Shown here in pieces: positions 23,430 to 34,120 of a stretch of DNA of 64,000 nucleotides. The first letter of the stretch is position 1; the number at the start of each line of letters is the position of its first letter. Source of the stretch: Gnetum montanum (taxonomy: Eukaryota > Streptophyta > Gnetopsida > Gnetales > Gnetaceae). Both the position numbers and the translations under genes were made by a program. The notes under the pieces are model-generated. The model was not told the origin of the DNA. It saw only the letters and a program-made list of their open reading frames with translations, and searched no databases. The DNA is taken from positions 383,346 through 447,345 of the forward strand of contig MNCI01000972.1 of the NCBI GenBank assembly GCA_015680685.1, in the 5' to 3' direction.

Positions 23430-24700
23430 CATATGATCATGTAGTGCACTTTGTAAAGATTCTGTAGACTCAAACAAAATTTAATTTAGAATCTATATCT
23501 GATTGTTATCGATGCATGAATGTTGAAGGCATTAGTTGAAAGTTGAAAAAGAGAAATGAACTTATAAAAATGTAAATGTAAAATTAGGGATTTTTTTTAA
23601 AAATAAAAATCATGTTTAAAAGTTCAAGTTTGATATGTCACATGAAGGTAGTTTCAGAAAGTAAGGAAAAAGGTATATAAACTTATAATCTTATATAAAT
23701 CATATTTACAATACATTTTTTCCCCGCATCATCTCTGTTTTTGCTACCTTGCTTATGTATTCAAGTTTTCTATCTTTTGTTCTAAAATAGAAATCATTTT
23801 TCACTCTATTTCTTTATTTTTAAGCCAAATTTAGCACCATTCTTCTATTTCTAAACACGTAGCAAGCCCAGGTATTGTTCTGCATGTGATTCTTCCACTT
23901 ATAAATAGATTATGCCCTTCGACATGTCTCATTTTAGGTTGTGAAGGGTTTCTAGCATGTTGAGTTTAATTGAAGAGAAAACTAATTATGAGCATTAGGT
24001 AAAAAATGAAGATAATAAGAATATTTTGAAATTTCTACCAATACAATAAGAAAGCTTATTTAACTTTCCTTTGCATGTGGCTTTCCTATTTTATTATGGG
24101 TTTTCTACTTTCTAGTTTTTCATTTTTCTTCTATTTCTAGTTTTATTGTGGATTTAATTAGGTTTTGCCAAATTTTGTTAGTTTGGGCATATTTTTATAT
24201 GGAAATTTGTATTATAATCTTGTCAAGACCATTTTCTATCTTTGTGGTAAACTTTTGAAATTGTGAAAAGTTTTCCCCACTTGCTTCTCAAATATTTTAT
24301 GATATTTTGGATCACCTATTGATATAAAAATGATTTGGTGATAATTTTTATAGAATTTTGACTATTGTGGATGTTTTAGCTATTTTGAAAATATTTTGGA
24401 TTTTTGAAATAAAATAATGATATTTATATGATCAAATTTGCTTAATTAGTAGTGGTAGCCACAAATCTTTTAAATGCCCCTATTTTCATGTAGTAGTAAA
24501 GTGTCCTTTAGTGAGACTGACCCCATGGGAATAAGGGTTTGAATAGATTTATTACGTTAGATTTTGATTCATAAGTTCATGTGAGGCTAGAAAACTAGCT
24601 AAGACTAATGCACTGAGTAGTTGAGTCTAGTGGTGTATGGTGAGACATAGTTAACATCTATCTTTTCGATGATATGTGTTTCTTGGTCATTAAGGATGTT

Positions 24701-25042
24701 AATAGTGAGGCTATTGCCAAGACTTGGCCATAAATGACTTGTTTGGATTTACAAGGATAATCCAATAATAGCATTGAGGTTATTCCAAGACCTATCATTG
24801 TGTCCCTTTAGTAGTGAGGATAACCAAAAACTAGTCTTCAGATATGCCTAGATGAAATATATAATCTTTGAATTTTTGTTGAAATTTTTTTTGATATCTT
24901 GGTTATTAAATAATTAAAAGAATAATATAGTAATAGTAGTAAGGTTATTCCAAGATGTAGTGGTATATTTTTTTAGTAGTAAGGATAACCAAGAGCTAGC
25001 TTTTGGACATGCCTAGATAAAATATATATTCTTTAAATTTTT
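24701..25042 (+). repeat. Imperfect ~165-bp tandem repeat inside the large LTR
   Basis: 24764-24876 and 24930-25042 share a common phrase: AGGTTATTCCAAGA, then TTTAGTAGT, AGGATAACCAA, GCCTAGAT and a TAAATTTTT-like end. A shorter third copy starts near 24701. The spacing is about 165 bp. No reading frame is kept. Confidence 0.7.
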
Positions 25043-25900
25043 AGAAAATTTGTAGCAATTTTTGGACTTCAAAGCATTTGAAATATTTAATTATAAACCT
25101 TTATGTAGCTTGTATCGTAAGACTTTTCACATAGAACCTTTATGCTCCATGAAGAAAAATAAAATAACCTTTCTTATTTAAGTTGTTCTTACTTCTTTAA
25201 CATTTCAATAAAGAGAGCCTAGACTAGCCATTGAAAGACTTAAAGAGTGACATGGGACAAAAGGTGGATCAATTCTATACAATATGAACCATCTAACTTT
25301 GAAAAATAATTTTTGTATATTTTTTTTATGTAGAATAGAAACCTTGTGTGCTTTTTGGATACTTGAGCCATGTACTTATTTTTGCAAATAAATAATAAAA
25401 TATAATATATATGAAATTGTTGTTTATGCCATTTGGATTGGTACATACTATATGTTCGAGAAAAATTAATATTATTTATTATATATTACTATTTTATTTA
25501 ATTATTATTTTTAATTGTAATATTTAATGTAATAAGCTTCAAACGTGAATATCCTTATTTCTAGATGTTTGATTGAGGCAAAACAAGTATCATTGAAATT
25601 TTTGTTTTACATACTATTTTGTAATGTAGTTAGTGAAATTTCTTAACATCTATGGTTTTATAGTTGTGTATATTTCTATTTTTCAATAGAGAAATTTTAG
25701 TTAATTATATCTGTGAGTAATATAAAATTTTTCTATGTTGTATTGCTCTACTATATTTATAATTCTATTCAATAATTTTTAGCTATTTTACAACTTCTTT
25801 TTAAATTACTAAACCAAGGTTAAATCCATATCATTGGGATTTCATAGTACTTCTATTAGTTATTTATAGGATTTTCTAGATGATTAATAGTTGTGTTACA

Positions 25901-26558
25901 CAAGATAAGATAAGGAAATTTTTAGAATGATAAGAAAAATAATAATAATAACTTCCAAAAGATAGAATTATTAAAAACTAATTACACATGCTTAATCTAA
26001 AGCAAGAGAGGACATAAATACAAAAATTATTACTTTAAATTGAAAAATCCAAAAGTCATCTATGCTTAGCTAAAGGTTATACAAATAAAAGTAGAAAATA
26101 GAAGAAGAAAACTCCAAAAAATGATTAAAGATTAGATCAAATTAACCAAGTAATCAACAACCAAATTCCAATTATAGGTGATGTATCCTTATCTTTTAAT
26201 GATTTTGTGAAAAGAATGAATCACATGGAATGGGTGATTGATTCCAATATACAAGGCATATCATAGGAAATACAAAGATGTTAAAATTCATGAATTCATC
26301 AATAACTAGAGGAGCTACAACAACAACTAAATATTTCAACAGTTACAAAGCAATTAGAGAGGTTGATATAGAGATAAATTGGATACTTGTAAAATTAAGG
26401 ATTATTACTATGCCCTAGAAGTAAAAGGATACAACTTACTATCTATTATTGAATTGGCAAGATCAAGAAAGTATATGATATTTAGAAAATAGAAGGATGA
26501 TCAAGTCCATTGTAAAATTATAGATCAAAGAAAATACAAGGTGATTGCTAATGGAAGG
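25901..26558 (+). pseudogene. Copia gag zinc-finger and pre-integrase region
   Basis: After the large LTR the Copia frame resumes. A phrase reading SKRGHKYKNYYFKLKNPKV (about 25993-26050) is a decayed CCHC knuckle followed by the Lys-Leu-Lys-Asn-Pro motif common in plant Copia Gag. At 26415-26470 the phrase KGYNLLSIIELARS matches the Copia 'NLLSVSQL' pre-integrase motif, and K-V-I-A-N-G (26538-26558) leads to the point where element C is inserted. The protease expected between them is not clear. Stops are present. Confidence 0.6.
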
Positions 26559-27199
26559 TGATGAGTCATGAATTTGTTGGCCGCAATATCACAGCCTAGA
26601 CATGATATCGCATATGCGATATCGTAGCCTATCTCCTCATCTATAAATAAGAGGTAGGTAGATCTGGTAGGTAGTTTTTTAGAGTTTTTAGAGTTTAAGT
26701 TTTCAATAATTTTTTAGTACATTAGTTTTTCCTCTCAACCCTTCTCCCAGTGCATGCCCATAGTGTGGTGATTGTAATTGTACGACATCCTTATTCAAGT
26801 GTGACGTACTTGGACATGCACATGTCGGCAATAAAGATCAAGATTACTTCATCATTGTAGCATCCACTTAACTTAATTATCTATTTATTTAATTGCTATT
26901 TACTGCTTTCTTAGTTAATATCTCTTCACCCTTATCTCCTAGTAACGCGGAATGAGTACAACCTAATCACGAGCGAACTTAGGCCATGTGCTTGGTAATC
27001 CCAATGGTAGTCATGCATGAGGNNNNNNNNNNNNNATATGTGACAAAGCTAATACTAGTCTAGGTGGAAAGATAGCGAACTACGATCTATGAATAACTAT
27101 CTAGATGCCACAACTAGTCTGTCTATGAAGTTCGATCGGATCGCATGCGAAGCACTCGTATTCGTATGGTTGAGTGTAGGGGTACCTTGCCACTCATCA
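26559..27199 (+). repeat. 5' LTR of element C (with an assembly gap)
   Basis: TGATGAGTC...CACTCATCA. A perfect 20-bp palindrome GATATCGCATATGCGATATC lies at 26604-26623 and a TATA box CTATAAATAA at 26641-26650. N at 27023-27035 replaces about 190 bp present in the 3' LTR (34663-34850), so the true length is near 830-870 bp. Confidence 0.88.
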
Positions 27200-27200
27200 T

Positions 27201-27219
27201 TGGTGTTGTTGCCAGGGAC
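27201..27219 (+). promoter_or_regulatory. Primer-binding site, tRNA-Asp (element C)
   Basis: TGGTGTTGTTGCCAGGGAC, one T after the LTR, matches the tRNA-Asp complement with C-to-T and G-to-A changes. Confidence 0.75.
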
Positions 27220-27339
27220 GGTGCTAGTTATCTAGATTCATTATATCATACAAGGTCGCTGTACAAGAATTAACGATATATCTTTTAGGAAGAAATAATT
27301 ATAAAAGTTACATATAAACTCACACACAATTGCACAACC

Positions 27340-29293
27340 ATGCCTCTCCTACAAGACTATGATAATGCCATACCTAGTGAGGAAATTCATTGGAGAACCA
27401 ATGAATTATATGACAATGAAGATTGGAGTACACAATCTGAGGTGGGGGTTTCTTATAAACATAAACAAAAGCAACATTGTTCCAACACATGAAAGCATAA
27501 ATTACTCAATGACGATGAACCCCTACTGGGCACCACAAGCCTAACGCAAACACAAGAGGTTGTTCAAATCTCCCGTAGGCATCGTAAAGAGAGCAGCCTA
27601 CCCAAGCTCAATTTAAACAACTTTTCCAATTTCTCAGGAGGCTATGACTTAGATCCACAACAACATTTACAAGCCTTCTACGATGCTTGTGCATGGAACA
27701 AAATTGATAACAGTTGGCAAATACTTAAGCTCTTTCCTATGACACTCGTTGGCCAAGCAAAAGTATCGTATAGATCGTTAAAACCAAATTCAATATGACG
27801 TTGGACAACAATGGTAGAACTCTTTAACAAAAGATATCAAACCTACGCAAGAGTGTTGGCCATGAGGAAACAAATCTAGGAGTGGAAACAAGCACAACAT
27901 GAACCCTTGGACATGGCCTTAGAAAGATATTATGCACTGTTAAGCAATTTTCCAGGCCATGAGTTCTCCGAGGAAAGGCTAATGTACCATATCATTGATG
28001 GGATTTGTGATGCAATAAGAGAAACCCTAGGGATTTATGCCCAAGGTCAACTATACGAACTACGAATCCATTAATTCCAAGAGCTTATTATGTGGGTAGC
28101 AAAAGAAGTAAGAGAAATGGCTAGATGGGGAAGTGTTGAAAAACATCAACAGGACCAAAATCTCAACTTAACAGAGGTCCACGATCATAAAAATGAGAAA
28201 TCAACCTATCTCAAGGAGGAAGAACCATCTTTGCTAGTACAACAATCATTAGAGGAAGTCGAGGCAAAGATCAATAAGATGTTGGAATGGACACATAAAA
28301 AGTGTGGAGAATATATTGATATTCTTGAAGATAGTGTTTTGACAACCCGAGAAGTAGGACAAAATATCATTAGACAATCGGAAAGAAGGGATGAGGAAGA
28401 TAAGGACTCAACTGCCAATCATACATATGAATGCAATATTTTCCTTTACAATCACCCCAAGGGCTAGTGCCCAATATTGTTACATTTATATGAGCATTGG
28501 GGAAGCATATTACACATAGAGTTCGTATCGAGATACTGTGTTCGATCACAGTGGCAACAATCCCAGCTGTGGGGGAAGCCATCCATAAACTAGAGACACC
28601 CTTCAAATCATCTGAATCTAAATGCTTATCTAGTCCAACATCCTATTTCCCCAACTGGGTCAACATACTCTATCTCGCTGCATTATCATTCTCCTCAATA
28701 CTATCATCCCATGTCTTCAACACAACCACTACCTTGCGTACCTTACACTTCTTCTAAATTTTAACATTCTCACCCTTTCCCTCCTTCTACATTGCCACCA
28801 ACTGTTCCTGAAGTGTTTGCACCACAGCAAAAACCCACGAATGTTACTTGTGCTACTATTGCCAATAGCAGTGAGAGATCTCATCAACATCAAAAGTTTC
28901 CCTTCTTTAAACATGATTGTAGGAAGGGACAACACAATTTCAAGGCCATTGTATTCTCCAACTCAGTACAAGTCCAACATTGTGGTACATCCTTTCCTCG
29001 AACCCAACGCCTTGTGTCATTGCACCAGGGCCACCAATTAACACTCCAACAACCACATGGCCCAATCCTTGCATTCCATCTTATGGTCTCAAGTATCATA
29101 GTGGGTCAACTCTTTACCAGGGAACCACATCTTATAAATTGCCCCACTATGCTTACTATAATCAAGTGTGTGAACCCCAATGGGGTAAGTATGACCAAGT
29201 TTCAATATTTCCAACATGCAAGGATCCTCATCTTTCATTTATTAGTCCTCGCCATGCTCAACTATTTAGTTATGGGGAATATCCCCCATTCTA
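27340..29293 (+). pseudogene. gag: gag of element C
   Basis: ATG at 27340 opens MPLLQDYDNAIPSEEIHW and one frame continues to 28467 with only four stops (27490, 27796, 27878, 28072 region), each explained by a base change. The N-terminus is short, about 50 codons before DDEPLLGTT, and lacks the SR-like block of B and D. The capsid core follows: FSGGYDLDPQQHLQAFYDAC (about 27628-27690), then RWTTMVELFNKRYQTY. Then comes a coiled, Glu-rich segment (28090-28400) and a decayed Cys/His cluster (Y-E-C-N...HPKG, about 28428-28467). A Pro-rich tail is frameshifted to about 29293. It is the best preserved Gag core in the window. Confidence 0.8.
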
Positions 29294-30640
29294 ATAATAA
29301 GTAGGATTAATAAATATTTTTTCATTCTTTTAATTTTACAATTTTTTGTTTTCCAGTTTTTCATTTTTTCAATTTCTAGTCTTACCTTTTTGTCTTTTTA
29401 TCTTTTTATAAGTAATCTCATCTATGAATAAAACACTCATGTGGCTCATTGGTTGAGGTGTGTTCTATGTTATCAAGTCTCGAGTGATCAATTATTTGGA
29501 CAGTCAGCCCATTACACCCACTCATCCATTCTACAAATAAGAGGTTCTATTCGAGGGTACAATGATATTCTTGACATTCTTAAAACTTAAAATTAATTTT
29601 TTATTCATTGTACCCAGGATGAAGAGGAATGGAACAAGAGGAAATAATTAGGATGTGACATCAAGGGGACTTGCGGATTCTCTTTGGTGACATCTGTGTG
29701 AGTTATCACGCAACATGGTTGTCCTAAGATCCTTGAAGATCTAACGTAAAATGGAATTAAGAGTAATAAAAAGGCACTCAAAAACCTAATGCTATTTTAA
29801 GGGGTCCCACTAGAAAGACATGCACCCATGCTTGAAGGTTGGTGGCTTCTCTGGATTCAGCATCATGCCATAAAGCAAAAAAAAAAAATCACTCCTCCCT
29901 TGAACAAAATGCCAAGTGATCGTACACCTTGTTGTTGTGGTACTCTCATAGTTGCTCATCATGAAATGAAATAATGCGGTGTCACTGATCAGAGGAATGG
30001 ACTTGGTTCTGATCTTGGAATGATGGGTTAATGACATATTAATTATGCTTTACACATAGGATTCATCATGCCCTGGGTCAGTTACCTCAGGTCCCAATAT
30101 CTACAATCCCTTCTATAACCCATCTCATCTCATTGTTCATGGAGTTGTGACTCATGTCTTGTGTAGTATATAATTTCGACCTCATTTCGGTGATACTTAC
30201 ATGTGTGTGTTTTGTGGAACCAGTGTGGATTATAATTAACCCTTCTAGTGCCTATGAACATTTTAAGGTGTGGTTACGCGAGGGCATTATAGGTTGGAAC
30301 CTGCTTTGGGGAGGATCCACTTGCATAATTTTTTGTAATTTGCACTCATAACACATCTTCAACACACCATCTATTACCCTCAGAATATTTTCAACAATAT
30401 TCTTTCCCTTATTACTATCCCTCTGATTCAAATGTTCCTATGAACCATCACATAGCCTTGTTCTCTCCCTTACCACCTGAGGCCCTTATTGATCAATTCC
30501 ACACCATCATAATTATTCATGCCTTTAGAACTAGTTAAATTATCCTAGAAACCTTTAACACTTGTCCACATGTCCTTCATTTACATCATTAACTTCAGAA
30601 AAATATTAAAAATTTGGTGTATTCCATTGTTCCTTAACAT
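29294..30640 (+). other. Spacer between gag and ORF3 in element C
   Basis: 1.3 kb with no credible gene. It starts with a T-rich run (29310-29420) and contains the conserved noncoding block seen after pol in A, B and D (here about 29450-30350, including GGAACCTGCTTTGGGGAGGA at 30296-30315, matching B at about 22156-22173). Its presence directly after gag shows that the deletion removed pol precisely between the gag end and this block. Confidence 0.6.
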
Positions 30641-30644
30641 TGAT

Positions 30645-30715
30645 AGGTTGCGATATCGTGTCCGTGATATCACATATACAATATCGCGTCATAAAATTAT
30701 ATATATATACATGAC
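30645..30715 (+). promoter_or_regulatory. Candidate internal promoter of ORF3 (element C), U3-like
   Basis: GCGATATCGTGTCCGTGATA begins at 30650 and continues into ATCACATATACAATATCGCG, then a TATATATATA box (about 30698-30708). These phrases closely resemble the U3 of the C and D LTRs (compare minus strand 36520-36455), including the order of GATAT palindromes followed by TATA. Downstream of the TATA the sequence no longer resembles an LTR, so this is not a solo LTR. Confidence 0.5.
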
Positions 30716-30882
30716 CCCCTACGCTACTTAACATCATTTTCAACTATTCACATAGGGGAGTTTTTCAAATTTCTCTCTACGACTTGTGATTGAGCGTCCC
30801 TTGCTTTCATACCTATATCTCGCTCGCTGGTCCTCCGATTTTCATTCCGTCTAAACCTACTTGAACCCGGAGTGTTCAAATT

Positions 30883-30894
30883 AGTCATGGGGGA
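30883..30894 (+). repeat. PPT-like motif inside element C
   Basis: AGTCATGGGGGA, identical in its first 11 bases to the true polypurine tract at 34108-34120, lies about 300 bp before the ORF3 ATG. Elements B and D have the same motif at the same place. It could prime plus-strand synthesis internally or be a splicing signal. Confidence 0.6.
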
Positions 30895-31181
30895 GGGGCA
30901 CACACTAAATAGCTCATAACTTTTTTGGAATTTATCATTATCTAAAGGACATTATCAAGGATAATTAGTTATAACATTAAGGATAAATGTGCCAAAAATA
31001 ATTTCATCCCCTTAGTTATACAAGGAAACTAGATTTGGAAACCACCTAAGCAAAGAGGATTAAATATTATAATCTTTTGAGAAACATCACATGGAGATAA
31101 AACAAATTCATTAGGCAAGTAGTAAGGTATAACCTAACTTTGGTAACAACCTTACTAACGATGGGTCTCGTGTGATTGCAG

Positions 31182-33857
31182 ATGGCCCTGAAATGTGGAC
31201 AACAGGAAGGTCCTGCTCAAGGTGGGAGTAAACAACCTAGGAGAGGTGGACAAGTTCCTACCAGACAACATGCAAAATAGGAGGAACAATCATTTAGTAT
31301 CCACCAAGAGGACCTTGCTATTGTATAATCAAGGTAGGCAGAAGAAGGAGCTGCAACAGTTCCTGAACAAGGACAACATCTCACATTGTCCCAGGATTGT
31401 GTTTAGGCCATCCATGAAAGGTCCATATTCACTATAGTGGTTGTGGAATTAAACTTTGGATCTTTTGAAGAATTTTTTTCAGAGGCTGTTAAGGACCACC
31501 TCAAAGAGGAAACATACTAATTTTGGCACAACAAAGAACAAGGCATCATATTTAATATTGTTGGTGTGATGGTTGATTTCTCTATTCAGGCCATTTTGGA
31601 AGCATTAAACCTTCCGAATACAAGGCCAAAGGTTGCTCAGTTTTCTACCCATTCAAACCCTAATGCACGACGTGTTTGGTTGAAAAGGGCGTATGGAAAG
31701 GAAGATAAGACTTTTGGGGAATTGATGATGGAAGAGAGGATATATTTCAAAATAGGGACTTATCACCTCTTCCCCACAAAGGGCCTAAGAATAATTTCAA
31801 CATATGTGGTAAGAGGATGTGCAGTGTTGATGGGAAAGGTTAATGCTAACCTACCTCATCTATATTTTATGGAGATCCTGAGGTAGTTTGAAGAATGGAA
31901 GACAAGGAAGCTTGTGTTGCCCTTGCCTTGTCTTATCAGGAAGCTGTGCTAACGTGCTAGTATTAAAGGATACACCAATGATGTTCTCCAAAAAGCCCAA
32001 AATGCTTCATATGCTAAACTAATAAAGCCACCAGCTGCAAGGAAAATCACTGGTGAGACACTGGAGCCAGAACAAGAAAAGGAACAAATGGCAGGGCCAA
32101 CTGCAACTCAACTTGCAGGACCCAGCTAACTTCCAAGCATAAAACCTAGCCAACAACAAGAAGCAGGTCCTAGCATGAGCCAGTAGGATCAACCACCACC
32201 ACTGCCACAAGATTATAGACTATCGATGAGCCATCTCAGGGCCATCGCTGAGATGGTTAGTTGGGGAAGTCATGATGATGCAAATCTCTTCCGCATCATC
32301 AATGATGCCATACAACCCATGGTTTTTTTGGATTTTGTAAGGAGTGAAGTGTCCATCCATACAGGAGGAGGGGAGAGCACTTGGTCACAAAAGATCTCAA
32401 GGAATGCTACATCATTTCAAGTGCAATTAGAAACTGGTGAAGGGGCCACGGTAGTGGTCATGTAGCACGAGGATGTAGCAGGAGCCACAAAAGTGGTTGC
32501 AGACCATAGTAAAGAATTATTTAATGTACCTGTTGTGCCACCAACAGATCTTATAGGAGCACGAGATGCTCAAAATCTGGCCAGAACCTTAATGACTCCT
32601 ACGGAACATGAGGATGTACTTGACTGATTACTACAAATAGGACAAGTAATGACGTCCTTGTTTGATATCCAACAAGATGTTACAACAATCCAATCAGACC
32701 TCATTTACACCAAAGGGAAGCAAGTCTTGACAGAGATGAGGGTCGAGCATGCTGAAGTAGAGGTGCAAAAATTACAAGAAAGGCTTATGACCCTACAAGT
32801 AGCATAGTGAGATCCTTCTCAATTTGTTCCCATAGACCAGCTAGACACTTTCAAAACTGAGAAACTGACCAAACTATTGATAGAGAATAAGAAGGTGGCA
32901 AAAGAAAAAGAGAAGGCTGTTTGGGATGTCTCTATGGAACAAGTGCAAAATTACACACATACCAAGGCACTCAAGGCCTTACAAGAGGAAAATAAGCAAC
33001 TTGTTGCTGACAACCTTCGGTTGACCTCTGTGGAGAAGCAAAAGAATGTTCTCAAAGAACATTTTCAACAATTTTGAGAACAACTCATCAGGGTCAACTA
33101 GGACATGAACCATTTAGCTAGGGAAAATCGAATCCTCTCAATAGAGGAGGTACACACCATCCATCATAATACAGCTATTGAAATAAATGCATGGAAAAAT
33201 AAGGCTAAACAGCATGAAAAGCTAAAGGAGCACTTTCGGGACCAGGTGGGGATGTGTAAAAAGATCATTGAGAAGGAGATCCATATGACCAAGGCCCACA
33301 TCAATGCTCTCAGTGCTCAACACACTGACTGGTGGGCCATATTAGACACATATGCATTTACCCACCAAGCAGAAGTTAATAACCAGGACCTGCAGATCCA
33401 GGACCTTATAGAATACATGGAGTTGGCAAACCTACAGTATGCCAACCTTGCCATGTTAACAGCAGGGTGTCTGAGAACAAAGCTCGAGCAACAGGTAGCC
33501 ACCACCTACATCAAATATGAAACAGAATTTGTAGAACACAAGAAGATATTGCAAAAATTGGAGGCTACAAATTCTAAACTTGAGGTGGTTAAAGCAAGCT
33601 ACTAGGGGTAAAAAGGTGTCGCAACAGACTTGGCTCAATGGCTTGTAGATTTTCAAGAATACAGAGACAATGCTAGAGCTTATGAGGAGGAATGGCGGGT
33701 GTTTGCGGCCTGGTATGTCAAAGTAAACAAAATGTTTCCACAACTACCTTGCCCATGGGAGGTGCTGACTTCATCAAACATCAGAACATTGGCATGGATG
33801 GCACATGATCCCCAAACCAAAGAGGAGAAACTCCAAGCCATACTTCAACGCCATTAA
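31182..33857 (+). pseudogene. ORF3 of element C: globular domain plus long coiled coil
   Basis: The ATG at 31182 follows the acceptor GTGATTGCAG and opens MALKCGQQEGPAQGGSKQ, a Gly/Gln/Arg-rich tail. About residues 85-230 form a globular domain: ELNFGSFEEFF, V-M-V-D-F-S-I-Q-A-I (about 31566-31600), LNLPNTRP, then an open run to 31886. This wording resembles the 'putative plant transposon protein' module (V-x-G-x-x-V-D-F-S...I...L-x-L-P) found in Athila-type downstream ORFs. A Pro/Gln-rich linker (32030-32210) follows. A coiled coil from about 32690 to 33605 includes a 166-codon open run at 33105. A C-terminal segment, FQEYRDNARAYEEEWRVFAAW (about 33649-33710), ends at 33857. No membrane segment. 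Stops are mostly TAG/TAA at Gln codons. Function unknown; homologous to A 7386-10242. Confidence 0.7.
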
Positions 33858-34107
33858 GTCCCAAGACCTGGAGCACAAAATAAGGGAAAGGCACCCATGG
33901 AGGAGCCACCGCCACAAAGAACTACATGAGTTCCATCAATTTTGTAGCTATAGGATTTTCTTTTGCATTCCCCGTGTTGTGTCTCAATTTTGTTCTGATT
34001 CCACACTGCGACATGAATCCATTCTTACCAGTCAATAATCCCATACCTATCCACTATGTAATCAATAGAGTTTGTTCTCACTTTAACTCAAGGACAAGTT
34101 TTCATTC

Positions 34108-34120
34108 AGTCATGGGGGTA
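34108..34120 (+). promoter_or_regulatory. Polypurine tract of element C
   Basis: AGTCATGGGGGTA abuts the LTR start TGATGAGTC at 34121. It is the plus-strand primer. Confidence 0.8.

Larger units (their letters stand above)
12932..25900 (+). repeat. Probable solo LTR (about 3.2 kb), split by element B
   Basis: Starts TGTCATAACC at 12932 and ends GTTGTGTTACA at 25900, giving TG...CA ends with imperfect inverted repeats. The 5 bases outside are GAAGA (12927-12931) and CAAGA (25901-25905), a target duplication with one mismatch. Removing element B (13695-23429 plus one copy of its target duplication) leaves about 3.2 kb of AT-rich noncoding DNA: 12932-13694 and 23430-25900. I see no coding region, primer site or second LTR in it, so a solo LTR is the simplest reading. 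Copia gag continues on its far side. The family is not identified. Confidence 0.5.

Noticed and set aside
28790-29304. 170-codon open frame in element C as an independent gene
   Set aside because: It overlaps other frames of similar length in the Pro-rich tail of Gag and has no distinct motif; it is best read as part of the frameshifted gag end.
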